A stretch of DNA of 64,000 nucleotides from Variovorax sp. ZS18.2.2 (GCF_024701975.1 NZ_JANLNM010000012.1:62001-126000); one strand, 5' to 3'. Numbered from the stretch's first letter, positions 39,424-48,083 are shown. Notes: a model not told the origin generated them from the letters alone. A program made the numbers and translations.

Positions 39424-40206
39424 CTAGCAATCCTGCCAACCTTCTTCCTCAAGCAGTTCTCGCTGCCGAATCGCATTCGGACTCAACGAGTCACCTGAAG
39501 CGAGTAATTGCATTCTTTCCATCAGCGGCAACTCCTTCGCAATCCGAACAGCCCTCCCTAGAAGATTCGTCATATACCCATGGGCAATCGCCGAAACAAA
39601 TGCGCAGCCGTTTTGCAGTTGGACTTCCTGCAACGGAGACAACACTAAGGGTGCTAGCTGGTCCACATAGATCGGAGCAACGCGCCACAGTAACTCGGAG
39701 CAATGAAAGCACTGGCTCATGAAAGTGATCCCCTTACCGTCAGCACCGCCTTGCTCCATTTTCTCTGGCAAGAGGATTGGCATGTGACACTTCCAACACG
39801 CGTCCTCCATCATGCATCGGTGCTTGAAGCATAGGCGCCAGGGATCGAAACGCCAGTGAACGGGGAGGTACGGCGTGTGCTGATCTTCGAAACATTTCGG
39901 GCAGAACCGATAACGCGAACGACCGCGTTCCGACCAGAGCGCTGGCCTTACCGTGCGCAGGGCCGAGCCGACCCTAAGCATGCGGCATGGGAAATCGAAA
40001 ACCCTGGGGCGCAGACCGCAACGCGCTTCAACCTGACGCGTCTTCAGATTGCAAAATCCGGCATCCATGTCACGACGATAGGGGATCTCCAACCATCGGC
40101 ATAGCTCGCGTAGCGACATCGCTTGGCTGGCGGCAGCTCTGCTGAGCCAAGAAGAAGGAGACTCGTCAAATTCCGGTTCGCACACTCCAAAGAGTTCTTG
40201 CTTCAC
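39424..40206 (-). CDS. tniQ: TniQ-family target-selection protein, second copy
   Basis: 260-residue TniQ/TnsD-type protein. The N-terminus EPEFDESPSSWLSRAAASQAMSLRELC is the usual TniQ opening. Zinc-finger cysteines follow: FCPKCFED, WRLCFKHRCMM, CWKCHMPI and CFHCSELL. TniQ proteins recruit the TnsC-transposase complex to a target. It follows the first tniQ by nine bases. Presence of two TniQs suggests two target modes (for example a fixed attachment site and another route), inferred from known Tn7-like elements. Confidence 0.88.
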   Translation of the reverse strand: MKQELFGVCEPEFDESPSSWLSRAAASQAMSLRELCRWLEIPYRRDMDAGFCNLKTRQVEARCGLRPRVFDFPCRMLRVGSALRTVRPALWSERGRSRYRFCPKCFEDQHTPYLPVHWRFDPWRLCFKHRCMMEDACWKCHMPILLPEKMEQGGADGKGITFMSQCFHCSELLWRVAPIYVDQLAPLVLSPLQEVQLQNGCAFVSAIAHGYMTNLLGRAVRIAKELPLMERMQLLASGDSLSPNAIRQRELLEEEGWQDC

Positions 40207-40215
40207 ATCCGGCCT

Positions 40216-41184
40216 TCAGAACAAGGCGCGCTGACTTAGCTGACCGCGAAGACTTCCAAATCTTCCAGCGAACTTATGGTCAAAGATGGCTTCAGTCAGA
40301 AGATGCGCTACTTGTCGATCCGGATGGGAAACGTGATCAAGGGCGATGCTTTCCAAGCCACCTTCCCAGACCACTGACGCCAGTTGTTTGAGCTCGTCGT
40401 CCGGGTGAGCCACTGCCCACTGAAGGCGCATCAAGCCTCTCTCCACGATGCCCTTCCACGAGAGGGAAGGCGCCTGCTGAAGCGCAGCCACTTTGAAAGC
40501 AGTCAGCGGTCGATCGATCGCCCCCATTGCCACCAGAATTCGTAGACACCCGTCCAGAGAAACATGGCTCCACCATGGGGGGAGACTCTCCTGGCGCTCA
40601 AGGCTGGCGCTCGATATCGTGCGTTCGCCACCAATGGCCATAGCAATGCGCCTTGAAATAAGGAGAGCTGGAGCCTCTTTTTCAGTACAGAGCGGATCGC
40701 CCGAACCGATGTACGCCCCGCAAATGCAGACATCGATCGCCGGTCGATTCCATGTCAGACGACGTTGGCATGACGCGCACCGGTCGACCATCGCAGTCAT
40801 GTGCTCTTCGCAAACGGTATAGCAGCTGAAATCCCAGCAAGCGCGACAGTATCCCGTCGTGTGAAGACATTCAGGACAAACCTGAGGTCGCGCAAACCGC
40901 TGTTGCGCACGACTCATCGAGAGCGTTCCAAAGTACCTCGTTGCGGCATGTCCATGGATATAGCCAGAATCTGGCAAACGATCTGCCAGCTCTTGAGCCG
41001 GGACATCGACCAGCGAAGCCAGGGGCACCGCATCCGTTGATCGAAACGGCCGCGGCTGCAACATATTGAGGCGGTTCCGTAACCAAGAAATGGTCGCTAG
41101 ATTTGCGGAAGCGATCCGAAGCAGGAGACTCATTCCTGATTCGTCCGGTCCAGCCTCTCTAGTGATCGGCAAGCTATAACGCAT
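40216..41184 (-). CDS. tniQ: TniQ-family target-selection protein, first copy
   Basis: 322-residue TniQ protein. It opens MRYSLPITREAGPDESGMSLLLRIASAN and has zinc-finger pairs VCPECLHTTGYCRACW, CEEH, DRCASCQRRL and CICG. The start at 41184 overlaps the tnsC stop by 11 bases, indicating coupling. The C-terminal half (about residues 190-322) is helical and of unknown role. Confidence 0.9.
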   Translation of the reverse strand: MRYSLPITREAGPDESGMSLLLRIASANLATISWLRNRLNMLQPRPFRSTDAVPLASLVDVPAQELADRLPDSGYIHGHAATRYFGTLSMSRAQQRFARPQVCPECLHTTGYCRACWDFSCYTVCEEHMTAMVDRCASCQRRLTWNRPAIDVCICGAYIGSGDPLCTEKEAPALLISRRIAMAIGGERTISSASLERQESLPPWWSHVSLDGCLRILVAMGAIDRPLTAFKVAALQQAPSLSWKGIVERGLMRLQWAVAHPDDELKQLASVVWEGGLESIALDHVSHPDRQVAHLLTEAIFDHKFAGRFGSLRGQLSQRALF

Positions 41185-42145
41185 GGGCGTATGGGCATTG
41201 CAACCCAGACCCACCACCAAACACGGCTCGAAAAGCCTGTGCTGCGTGCGATTCCTGCAAGGTCTGCGTGCTCTCATTGGCAACACAAAGACAGCACTCC
41301 GTGACAAAGCGTTTGAACGTTCGTACATTTCCTTCCGCAACGCGATGCAACGTCTTGAGCCCCGCATTGCTGAGGAACAGCCGGAGATCAAACCCGACGC
41401 ATTGCCGCAAAAACGCACTCGCGAATTTCACCCACTCATCGTCATAGGAGAAATTTTCCAAGCGCTCATGCGTAGTAAGACGACTGGCGAGTGCAGGATC
41501 AGTCTGCTCAAGATGCGCAAGCCGTTCTGACCCTATCAGAACGACCCCTATACAGGTTTCATCAATCACCTCGCATAGGTAGTCAGTTGCGGACGTGCCG
41601 TCGTCTTTTGCGGAAGTCAGTCGCCGATTCGGTGAGTGCAACAAATTGGATGCTTCATCGATACCGATCAGTCGAGTCTTTTTTTGTCGAATCGCCTCCT
41701 TTGTAATGTTGACACGCGGCTCCAGCGTGTCGCTCCCGACCCTTCGGATCGGATAGCCATAGCAGCGCAAGACCGCCCCGACAAGCTGTGCTGCAGTAGC
41801 ATTCTTCTTGGCTCGAACCGTAAGCACACCGAGCTGGTCTCCAAAAAGTGACTTTCTTGGCAAGGATGTCTTGAAGTACCGAAAGACGGAGGATTTCCCT
41901 GTCCCCACCGGCCCCTCAAGATACATCCCTTGGGGCATAGACGTTTCCCTTGCAAGCTCATAGACACGGTTCACAGCGTTAACCGCGCGCATGAATTGGG
42001 CATGAGCGACGAAGATATCGTCGACTGGCAAGGCCGCCTTCAAAGCTTCTACGGAATATGTCTTGTAGCGACGCTCCAGGGCCTGACGATCCTCGATTTC
42101 GTAGTCGGTGAGGTCTGTGTCGACTGCGGGCTCCACCACCCTCAT
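41174..42145 (-). CDS. tnsC: Tn7-like AAA+ ATPase TnsC
   Basis: 323-residue AAA+ regulator linking the TniQ-marked target to the transposase. Walker A is GPVGTGKSS (residues 78-86), Walker B LIGIDEASN (about 159-167), followed by sensor VLIGSERLAHL and an arginine-containing ALASRLTTHERLENF. The ATG at 42145 overlaps the tnsB stop (ATGA). Length fits TniB/TnsC proteins. Confidence 0.92.
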   Translation of the reverse strand: MRVVEPAVDTDLTDYEIEDRQALERRYKTYSVEALKAALPVDDIFVAHAQFMRAVNAVNRVYELARETSMPQGMYLEGPVGTGKSSVFRYFKTSLPRKSLFGDQLGVLTVRAKKNATAAQLVGAVLRCYGYPIRRVGSDTLEPRVNITKEAIRQKKTRLIGIDEASNLLHSPNRRLTSAKDDGTSATDYLCEVIDETCIGVVLIGSERLAHLEQTDPALASRLTTHERLENFSYDDEWVKFASAFLRQCVGFDLRLFLSNAGLKTLHRVAEGNVRTFKRFVTECCLCVANESTQTLQESHAAQAFRAVFGGGSGLQCPYAHAL

Positions 42146-44109
42146 AGCGACCTCATCCGAAAACCCTCGTACGAGGGCGTGTCGGGCATCGTGATGCAGA
42201 CCTCCTCCGGCGCAACGATTTGCGAGGCCGCCATGGGCGATTGGAGTCCAGTCGTCTCGGCCAGCACGATCTGATTGGAGGACAGCCCCGAGAACTTCGC
42301 CGCAGTGCGTAGATCCTGACGACGATTTCGCCGCGCAAGGGGATTCATCCAAAGCTCGTGGAGCTCTTGCTTCGCACGCATCAGCCGCTCTTGGCCGCCG
42401 CCAGCCACATGCTTTTCGCGTGCATGCTTGCGAATGAGCTTGTGCTGAACCCATGACAGGCCGTCGGTGTATTCGCGCAGCAAACTCGGCAGCACCAGCC
42501 ATTCATCGGTTCGCGGATGCTTCAGGTACACGTACGACAGGTCGTCCGGATTCCACTTCACTAGTGTTTCGAACTTGCTGCCGATGGCCTTTTTCAAGTC
42601 CAAGAGTTCTCGACTGGAATAGTTGAGACCATGGAAATCAACCCCGCCCTGAGCCACTGTCAGTTGCTTGCTCATCGCGGCAATCATGTCGAGTTGCTTT
42701 GTGGAGCTTAGAAACGTAGGCGGCGGCAGAAAATCTATGCCTTCCTTGAAGAGTTCGAAAGGGGTCTGCAGTCGACGACTGTTGAGTTCAAACGGATAGA
42801 CATCAACGACAAAACGAATCAGTCCTGTGACGAGATCACTGAAAGTAATGCAAGCATCCTTGGATGGGTCAAGCCGCAACTCGTTGCTCTTCAGCTTGTG
42901 CACACGACCGTTCGCCAAGGAAAAGTGATCCAGGTTCGCAAAGAAGCGCTCGACCTTTGGTTTGAGCCAAGGTGTACGCACCCTGCAGTACTCCAGATCG
43001 GTGCCAAGTTCCCACGAGGCAAGCTCAAATTGAGGTGAGTGGAATTCCAAGCCGTTGTCCAGAACGTAGGTCTCCCCGATCCCGAAGGCGATCCAGGGTT
43101 GTTTGGCGCCGGCCGCCTTGGCGAACTCGTCTTTCGGCTGGATCGCGTTCTTGATGACATTCAAGACCGACGTCAGGCCTGGGCCGTAGAAGCTGACGTA
43201 TATCCCGACGACGTACCCGCTGAATGCGTCGACGATGATGGTTAGCGTCGGGCGCCCGAGTGGGAGTCCGGTTCGGTCACAGATCACCACCCAATTCAGC
43301 GGCGTGTGATCACATTCCAGCCGTTGAAGCGGCCGCACCGCGGTCACACCCTCGACGCTGGTCCGGAACCGGGCCCGCGCGTAGGCCACCCCGTATCGCG
43401 CACGGTCGCGGTCGTAGGGGGACAGCTCTGCCAAACGCCTACTGACGGTCGAGAGACTCACCTTCGCGTGGTCTGCCAGGATCTTTCCTTGCTTGACCTT
43501 GTGATCAAGTTCGATGCGAATCTGATCAAGCGTGTGACGCAGGGTATGCCGGGCACGGGTCAGATAGACCGTCCGCAGCTTTTTGACGATGACCTCCTCA
43601 ACCAACGTCGACAGAGTTCTTTCACGAAGACGGTGACGGTTGCCCGACAGCAGCGCCGCGGGATTCATTTGCGAAAGTTCGAAGGAGCGCATCCAGCTGA
43701 GAACTGTGGATGTCCCTGGCGGCTTCTCGTCTTCTAGTTTCGTGGCGATCTCTTGAATCGCATTGCCGACCTTGCTGCGCTGTCCACGCGTCAACAGACG
43801 TTTTCGCAATGCCTTCACGTAGCCCATGCGTCTTTCCAGCTGCCTCCGATCCTTCTGGCTCAAGCTGGACAAGTCGACGACGACGCGCCGCGGCCGTCGA
43901 TCTACAACCTGCGGTGTTTCTTCAGCCAGAACAGGTGTCAGCTGTCCGGCCTGAAGCATCGAATGAAATTTGGCCAGTGCAAACGTAGTCACCGAGCGGG
44001 TCAGTTGATCCTCAAACTGAATCTTGTTGCCCTCGAGCAAGCGGATCAGTTCCAACGTGCGGCTTCCACGGCGAACAACCAAACCAGGCTCCAAACTGAG
44101 CAACGACAT
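42142..44109 (-). CDS. tnsB: Tn7-like DDE transposase TnsB
   Basis: 655-residue rve-type transposase. N-terminal helix-turn-helix domains end near residue 250; the catalytic triad is D267 (LECDHTPLNW), D351 (YVLDNGLEFHS) and E387 (WLKPKVERFF), followed by a Mu-type C-terminal beta domain. It makes the 3'-end cuts and strand transfer. The gene overlaps tnsA by 98 bases upstream and tnsC by four bases downstream, an unusually compact operon. Confidence 0.94.
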   Translation of the reverse strand: MSLLSLEPGLVVRRGSRTLELIRLLEGNKIQFEDQLTRSVTTFALAKFHSMLQAGQLTPVLAEETPQVVDRRPRRVVVDLSSLSQKDRRQLERRMGYVKALRKRLLTRGQRSKVGNAIQEIATKLEDEKPPGTSTVLSWMRSFELSQMNPAALLSGNRHRLRERTLSTLVEEVIVKKLRTVYLTRARHTLRHTLDQIRIELDHKVKQGKILADHAKVSLSTVSRRLAELSPYDRDRARYGVAYARARFRTSVEGVTAVRPLQRLECDHTPLNWVVICDRTGLPLGRPTLTIIVDAFSGYVVGIYVSFYGPGLTSVLNVIKNAIQPKDEFAKAAGAKQPWIAFGIGETYVLDNGLEFHSPQFELASWELGTDLEYCRVRTPWLKPKVERFFANLDHFSLANGRVHKLKSNELRLDPSKDACITFSDLVTGLIRFVVDVYPFELNSRRLQTPFELFKEGIDFLPPPTFLSSTKQLDMIAAMSKQLTVAQGGVDFHGLNYSSRELLDLKKAIGSKFETLVKWNPDDLSYVYLKHPRTDEWLVLPSLLREYTDGLSWVQHKLIRKHAREKHVAGGGQERLMRAKQELHELWMNPLARRNRRQDLRTAAKFSGLSSNQIVLAETTGLQSPMAASQIVAPEEVCITMPDTPSYEGFRMRSL

Positions 44110-44731
44110 TGCTGATCTCCTGAGTGGGGGTGAAAACTAAGTCGTCCTTGCTGATCAGTAGTTGGCGGACGGTGACGATGCGACGTCGAGCGATGGCGTG
44201 AAAAATGATCTCTGGCGTGGCCGCGCAGTGCTTCATGAGTGCGCCGATCGAGACGCCTTTCGGCTTGCTTGCGACGTAGGCGGCGATCGCGTCGATCGCT
44301 CCTTCTTTCGGCTGCAACATGGCGTAGCGCCTCAGCAGGGCGGCGCGCTCGGCGCGCCGCTGTCCCTCGATCTGCCCCTGGTGAACCACGAAAAAGATTT
44401 GACTGTCCGCCGCTAGGCGCCTGGTGATCTCGTTAAAACGCTCCTTCAGAGCGGGAATTCGTTCTGAGCGTGTGACCTCCACGACGGCGCTCTGCCCATT
44501 GGAAAAGGTCAGCAGGAAGTCCGGCGTATAGCTACGGCTATCGCCAAGGTTCAAGGTGAATGGCTGATGCTGGATGCTGCGAACAAGCGGAGAGAGCATT
44601 GTGCGCAGCACAAAATGCTTCTCCAGGCGGCTTTCATGATGAATGGCAGTGGGTTGAAACCACCTGCAATTGAGGATGCCGACCATGCGCTTCGGTGAGC
44701 GCGTGACTACCTCGCGACTGGGACGTTTCAT
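44012..44731 (-). CDS. tnsA: TnsA-like endonuclease with altered active-site motif
   Basis: 239-residue protein with a TnsA restriction-like core: ESRLEKHFV (E33/E37), YTPDFLLTF (D71) and AVVEVTRSERI (E85-V-T87). TnsA proteins normally carry E-x-K here; the lysine position seems to be threonine. TnsA cuts the 5' ends of the element so that it transposes by cut-and-paste; loss of this activity would give cointegrates. The C-terminal half is a winged-helix-like TnsC-binding region. The 98-base overlap with tnsB is long for this family. Confidence 0.85.
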   Translation of the reverse strand: MKRPSREVVTRSPKRMVGILNCRWFQPTAIHHESRLEKHFVLRTMLSPLVRSIQHQPFTLNLGDSRSYTPDFLLTFSNGQSAVVEVTRSERIPALKERFNEITRRLAADSQIFFVVHQGQIEGQRRAERAALLRRYAMLQPKEGAIDAIAAYVASKPKGVSIGALMKHCAATPEIIFHAIARRRIVTVRQLLISKDDLVFTPTQEISNVVAQFGAWFGCSPWKPHVGTDPLARGQQDSV

Positions 44732-44891
44732 ATGTATCTCTCCAATTCGGCCCGCTGATAAAACAGGCGCAGGAAGGCTTGACGCAACCTTCAGCTGGGG
44801 AGATACTTTCCCAAGGGGCCCGAAATCCTTAGGCAGTTCTCACCGGCTGCTGGCTACGCCGATTTCTCGAAAGGGGAGTCGGCGTTTTGCT

Positions 44892-45290
44892 TTACATAGT
44901 TGAATCCTCCTCGACAGCATCTGTCGCAAGCGTGGCTAGATAGGCGGCCACATCGGCTGTAGCCAAGAACCCTACACGCCGGCCCGGAGGCCGAATGACG
45001 CGAAGCGGCAAACGCCCCTTCAAGATCGCGCGATTGAATGAATCCCTAGTTGGGAAATGCAGCAACTTCCAAGCGTCTTCAACTTGAAGCAGCGGACCAA
45101 ATTGATCAAACAGTCGATTGAAGGTCAAGACCTCAATCACTGATGCAGGCGACGAAATCTCATCTGCAGAATGAAAATCATGGTGCTTCACAGCGCCTAA
45201 GTATTTCCGAAATTCGACGGACCGGCAAGGACTCCGCACTAATTTCGATGCACTCTCAACGCCTCTGCAGACCTCTCCTCTGCGCATCAA
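44892..45290 (-). CDS. Helix-turn-helix DNA-binding protein of unknown role
   Basis: 132 residues; the C-terminal half (LLQVEDAWKLLHFPTRDSFNRAILKGRLPLRVIRPPGRRVGFLATADVAAYL) looks like an AlpA/excisionase-type winged helix. The N-terminal third is not conserved-looking and a later start is possible. It lies 160 bases upstream of tnsA on the same strand, so it may regulate the element. Confidence 0.6.
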   Translation of the reverse strand: MMRRGEVCRGVESASKLVRSPCRSVEFRKYLGAVKHHDFHSADEISSPASVIEVLTFNRLFDQFGPLLQVEDAWKLLHFPTRDSFNRAILKGRLPLRVIRPPGRRVGFLATADVAAYLATLATDAVEEDSTM

Positions 45291-45522
45291 GAAATTACTT
45301 GATGAATTTAGACATCACTTGATACTGGACTCAGTATTTTTGAATCTTTGTTTTCTAAAAAAATAAAAAAACAAAGAACTCTCTTGTTTTCAACAATTAT
45401 TTACTAACTCTGTCTAGATCTAGAAGTTCTCCAGCTCGCGCGGAAAACCATCAGGACGGCGATGCTGCGGTAGGTGGACGTTCAGATGTCTGGTCTGTAC
45501 AAATAAGGGAGAAAATATTGGG
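45291..45522. other. AT-rich non-coding stretch at the transposon/array junction
   Basis: About 230 bases with no gene. It is strikingly AT-rich and holds an imperfect inverted repeat (CTTTGTTTTCTAAAAAAA / TAAAAAAACAAAG, about 45,348-45,378) and the palindrome TCTAGATCTAGA near 45,412. The promoter of the HTH gene is expected here. The missing right end of the Tn7-like element should be in this neighbourhood, but I see no copy of the left-end repeat. Confidence 0.5.
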
Positions 45523-45711
45523 ATGGCTACAGAAACGCGTCCTACCACCATAGCTCGACGCTGGGCCGCGGATTCCCGTGCCCGCCGCGAATTCATCGCC
45601 AGATCGTTCGACCGTGCTGTTCAGTCGGACGTAGAGGCTCTTGAGAGCGCACGCGCTATGGCCATAAATATGCGCAGCGGCAAGCCTCTACAACGTGCGC
45701 CGGCTAGGTGA
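45523..45711 (+). CDS. Small hypothetical protein
   Basis: 62 residues, basic and Ala/Arg-rich (MATETRPTTIARRWAADSRARREF onwards), preceded by GGGAGAAAATATTGGG. No known domain. It stands alone between the AT-rich stretch and the first cassette site; it may be a real small gene or chance. Confidence 0.35.
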   Translation: MATETRPTTIARRWAADSRARREFIARSFDRAVQSDVEALESARAMAINMRSGKPLQRAPAR

Positions 45712-45950
45712 GCAAGCTACACGCCTAGCAATCCGTTTCGCTCCCTATCGCGGCTAGGCTCGGGCCGGACCTGATGATGTGGGCGCGGAGGCAGCAGGGC
45801 AATCTGCGGCAGACCCGTACACACAGTCACGCGGGCTCACTATCGGGGATATCGCGAGACGCATCACAATCGGGTGATTCCTTGCTTTCGAGCGGAGGCC
45901 GCTCGGGCTAACTGCGAACGCTCGAGCAGCGGCTGCCCGCTTCGCAGCGA
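45712..45950. other. Non-coding stretch before the first cassette site
   Basis: About 240 bases in which I see no gene, no tRNA and no integrase remnant. A few short inverted repeats occur (for example GCTCGAGC near 45,920). In an integron this is where attI and the integrase promoter would be expected; neither is recognisable. Confidence 0.4.
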
Positions 45951-46006
45951 TTGCCGACATCCTTCGGTCTCGCGCGAATGGGTACTATCGGCCACAAGCA
46001 GACGCC
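45951..46006 (+). repeat. Cassette site 1, left outer end variant
   Basis: Core CGGCCA at 45989-45994 inside CGAATGGGTACTATCGGCCA. The same 20 bases occur inverted in the rightmost site at 63,166-63,185, and the flanking TTGCCGAC is shared too. Confidence 0.85.
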
Positions 46007-46037
46007 CAACATGGGCTCAGAAAACAACGGGAACAAC

Positions 46038-46352
46038 ATGAATCTGGTCGCCACCGGCGCTTTCGACCGTCTTCAACAAGCTCTGACGACCGAGCTTCTG
46101 CGAACGATTCGGACGGAGCTGGAGAAGGTCGACGCGCCTGAAGATTTGGTCGAGCAGCTCACGGGCAGCATCGGTTTTGCGGTGGCGAGCCTTCTCGACG
46201 ACGTGGCAGGCTTCGAAGTGGGCGGCGAAAGCGTATCGCCGTTGCTGACGTTTCTAACTGGCGAGAAAACTTTGGAGTTCTGCGGCGGCAACTCGTATAT
46301 GCATGAATACGTCCATCGACTTTTGCCGGGGCTGTTTCAATCAAAGGGCTAA
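46038..46352 (+). CDS. Cassette 1: hypothetical protein
   Basis: 104 residues (MNLVATGAFDRLQQALTTEL onwards), mostly helical with a mid-segment FAVASLLDDVAGFEV and an ending MHEYVHRLLPGLFQSKG. An ATG at 46011, right after the site arm, is an alternative start giving nine more residues. No family recognised; size and setting fit an immunity-type cassette product. Confidence 0.65.
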   Translation: MNLVATGAFDRLQQALTTELLRTIRTELEKVDAPEDLVEQLTGSIGFAVASLLDDVAGFEVGGESVSPLLTFLTGEKTLEFCGGNSYMHEYVHRLLPGLFQSKG

Positions 46353-46377
46353 CACCAGCGTGGTCGTGTGGCCGCTC

Positions 46378-46407
46378 CGGCAGAATTCGTGCCGGAAGTC
46401 GGCTTTC
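46378..46407 (+). repeat. Cassette site 2 (GGCAGAATTCG variant, degenerate)
   Basis: CGGCAGAATTCGTGCCGGAA then GTCGGCTTTC; the core has an extra T (CGTGCC for CGGCC). Closely parallels site 6b. Confidence 0.6.
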
Positions 46408-46498
46408 CCGCTGTGATACTGATCGGCGATATCCTGCGTGCCCTCAATCAAGATGGATACCGAAATTTTCCTGGTCAACGTATGAGCAAGGACGGACT

Positions 46499-46693
46499 GT
46501 GCCATTGAACGAGCAGCGCGTTTCCGGAGCCCAAGAACGCCTAGATGTCTGGGTCGATGGGGCCGCCGTTTGCCTCATCGCGGTCAGCTCGCATGGGGAC
46601 CCGCTTGACTTGGGGGAGCAAGAAGTCGAGGCCCTCATCCAGCGCCTGCAAGACTGTCTCCGAATGGCCCGCGGCGAAGCCCCAGGGACGTAG
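46499..46693 (+). CDS. Cassette 2: small hypothetical protein
   Basis: 64 residues starting at GTG 46499 (MPLNEQRVSGAQERLDVWVDG onwards), with a helical ending EVEALIQRLQDCLRMARGEA. No family recognised. The GTG start and short length lower confidence, but it fills the unit between sites 2 and 3. Confidence 0.5.
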   Translation: MPLNEQRVSGAQERLDVWVDGAAVCLIAVSSHGDPLDLGEQEVEALIQRLQDCLRMARGEAPGT

Positions 46694-46712
46694 GTCGACA
46701 AATGCGCTCATA

Positions 46713-46742
46713 CAGCTGAAGTCGGCCACAACCAGTCGTTCG
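46713..46742 (+). repeat. Cassette site 3a
   Basis: CAGCTGAAGTCGGCCACAAC then CAGTCGTTCG; core CGGCCA 46723-46728. Confidence 0.75.
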
Positions 46743-46756
46743 TTGCACCAGCACAA

Positions 46757-46779
46757 TGAGGCCATAAGCGACCATTCGT
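46757..46779 (+). repeat. Cassette site 3b (partial, tandem)
   Basis: TGAGGCCATAAGCGACCATT then CG: the GGCCA plus right arm of a second site, only 29 bases after site 3a with no gene between. Looks like an empty or fused cassette. Confidence 0.5.
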
Positions 46780-46860
46780 TGGTGCCAACAGATCTCTACA
46801 TTCGGGCCATCTCGCCGATGGTGACCTTCGAATCTTTTTTCTTAGTCTCCGGAAACCAGC

Positions 46861-47559
46861 ATGAGCGTCTCTGATGATCTTCGTTTTTCGATGAGTCTCG
46901 ATCAAAAGCGTAAAACCCTGAGCCAAGTTGAGATCGTTAACGCTCACATTACGAGCTTCGATGTTGGATCCAATCTCAAGGCTGATGAAGAGATCCGGAT
47001 CGAGGATGTGATCTTCTCGCGCTGCCAGATCGGCCCAGGTCGGTTCGAGATCGGTGCCGGAGTTTCACTAAGTCGCGTGGTGTTTGACAACGTGAGTTCC
47101 CCAGACTCTTTGGTCATCAGTTCGGACGCACTCCTCGACCGTGTCGTCCTGAGAGGAAAACCGAAGAACGGTGGCCTTTGGCTGAGACCGGACGAAGTGT
47201 TTGATGCGATTCGCTCCGAGCAGTACCGGAAGACTGCAGCCAATCACGCGATGAAGACACAACTCATGCTCGATATTGCAGACTACGAAGCCGACCATAT
47301 CGAGGTACTTGGAATACCGATCGAGAAAGTGAAATTTGATGAGTCGAAGCATGTCGTTGTCCGCAAGGAAATGGGTGACGGTGTGGACTGGGCCACGCTG
47401 GGCATTCCGCCCAGCAGCTTTTGGCGAATCTGCCTGCTTCGACTACACACTTTCGAGGTCGATGTTGGGATATTTGGACTGCCCCTGGGAGTCGTGCAGC
47501 GTCAGGATGCCGTCGAAGAGATGAGGAGATTGCGGGCGGTAAAAAACTCGCCAACGTAG
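46861..47559 (+). CDS. Cassette 3: hypothetical protein
   Basis: 232 residues, cytoplasmic, no signal or membrane segment. The N-terminal half is rich in short beta-strand-like repeats (IRIEDVIFSRCQIGPGRFEIGAGVSLSRVVF), compatible with a beta-helix, followed by an alpha/beta C-terminal part (PIEKVKFDESKHVVVRKEM). No known family assigned. Confidence 0.75.
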   Translation: MSVSDDLRFSMSLDQKRKTLSQVEIVNAHITSFDVGSNLKADEEIRIEDVIFSRCQIGPGRFEIGAGVSLSRVVFDNVSSPDSLVISSDALLDRVVLRGKPKNGGLWLRPDEVFDAIRSEQYRKTAANHAMKTQLMLDIADYEADHIEVLGIPIEKVKFDESKHVVVRKEMGDGVDWATLGIPPSSFWRICLLRLHTFEVDVGIFGLPLGVVQRQDAVEEMRRLRAVKNSPT

Positions 47560-47630
47560 TCGTCGACGTTCTTGAATGCCAAGGGCGCTCGCAAGCACCC
47601 ACGTCAGGCACTCGGCATTGGACTGCGAGA

Positions 47631-47660
47631 AGCTACAGTCGGCCAGAACCAGACATTCAG
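47631..47660 (+). repeat. Cassette site 4
   Basis: AGCTACAGTCGGCCAGAACC then AGACATTCAG; core 47640-47645. Close to consensus. Confidence 0.85.
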
Positions 47661-47678
47661 TCCCGAAGCTCAGAAAAC

Positions 47679-48026
47679 ATGAATTCCGATACTGCTATCC
47701 GCGACGCGATCGAACTCGGCGAGCGACATGGTCTTGGGTCTTTGACCGGGGTTCAGAAGCTGGTCTTCGCGATTTCTGAGGCGGAGGTCTACTGCGACAA
47801 GGACGGCATAGAGGGGTTGATTCATCGATACGGAGCACCTGCCATGCTCACGTTTTCCGAGGCGTTCGAATCAGTCGGGGCGACCGAAATTGCGGCCGTC
47901 CTGCTTTCCTTGGCGAACGATGGGCCGAAGCCTGAGGCCGTGCTTACGCATGCGAATACGCTTATTACTGGCCGCCAAGGCTATGCCTATGAAAAGCTCC
48001 AGGCGCTTGTCAGTAGTTCAACCTGA
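47679..48026 (+). CDS. Cassette 4: DMP19/DUF4375-like protein
   Basis: 115 residues. The segment EAEVYCDKDGIEGLIHRYGAPAMLTFSEAFESVGATEIAAVL resembles the DMP19-like (DUF4375) fold, in which an acidic helical bundle responds to a 'G-x-x-x-x-x-N-x-G/Y' motif. Such proteins are common immunity or DNA-mimic candidates. Assignment is by eye only. Confidence 0.65.
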   Translation: MNSDTAIRDAIELGERHGLGSLTGVQKLVFAISEAEVYCDKDGIEGLIHRYGAPAMLTFSEAFESVGATEIAAVLLSLANDGPKPEAVLTHANTLITGRQGYAYEKLQALVSSST

Positions 48027-48040
48027 CGCGTTCAACAGCC

Positions 48041-48065
48041 CATTTCGGCCAACACCGGACCTTCG
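48041..48065 (+). repeat. Cassette site 5
   Basis: CATTTCGGCCAACACCGGAC then CTTCG; core 48046-48051. The left part of the core is diverged. Confidence 0.7.
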
Positions 48066-48083
48066 TCGTCGCCATCCAGTTTG

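Larger units (their letters stand above)
37997..45520. mobile_element. Tn7-like transposon (left end defined, right end not found)
   Basis: The element starts with TGTCGATG at 37997 and carries three related internal repeats near that end. It contains tnsA, tnsB, tnsC and two tniQ genes in the typical overlapping order on the minus strand. Cargo between the left end and tniQ is a membrane-protein gene and a small ORF. tnsA points to the right, so the other end would be expected just beyond 44,731-45,520, but I found no matching repeats there; the stated right limit is a guess. Base composition is clearly lower in GC than the flanking core genes. Confidence 0.75.

Noticed and set aside
45348..45378. 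Poly-A/T hairpin as a terminator
   Set aside because: The arms are almost only A/T and imperfect; no gene on either strand ends nearby. Kept only as an AT-rich stretch.
46345..46360. Right end of the Tn7-like element with target duplication CCAGC (ACA then CCAGC at 46,352)
   Set aside because: The left end is preceded by CCAGC, and ACACCAGC occurs here. The adjoining sequence has no left-end-type repeats, and one such 8-mer is expected by chance in 26 kb.
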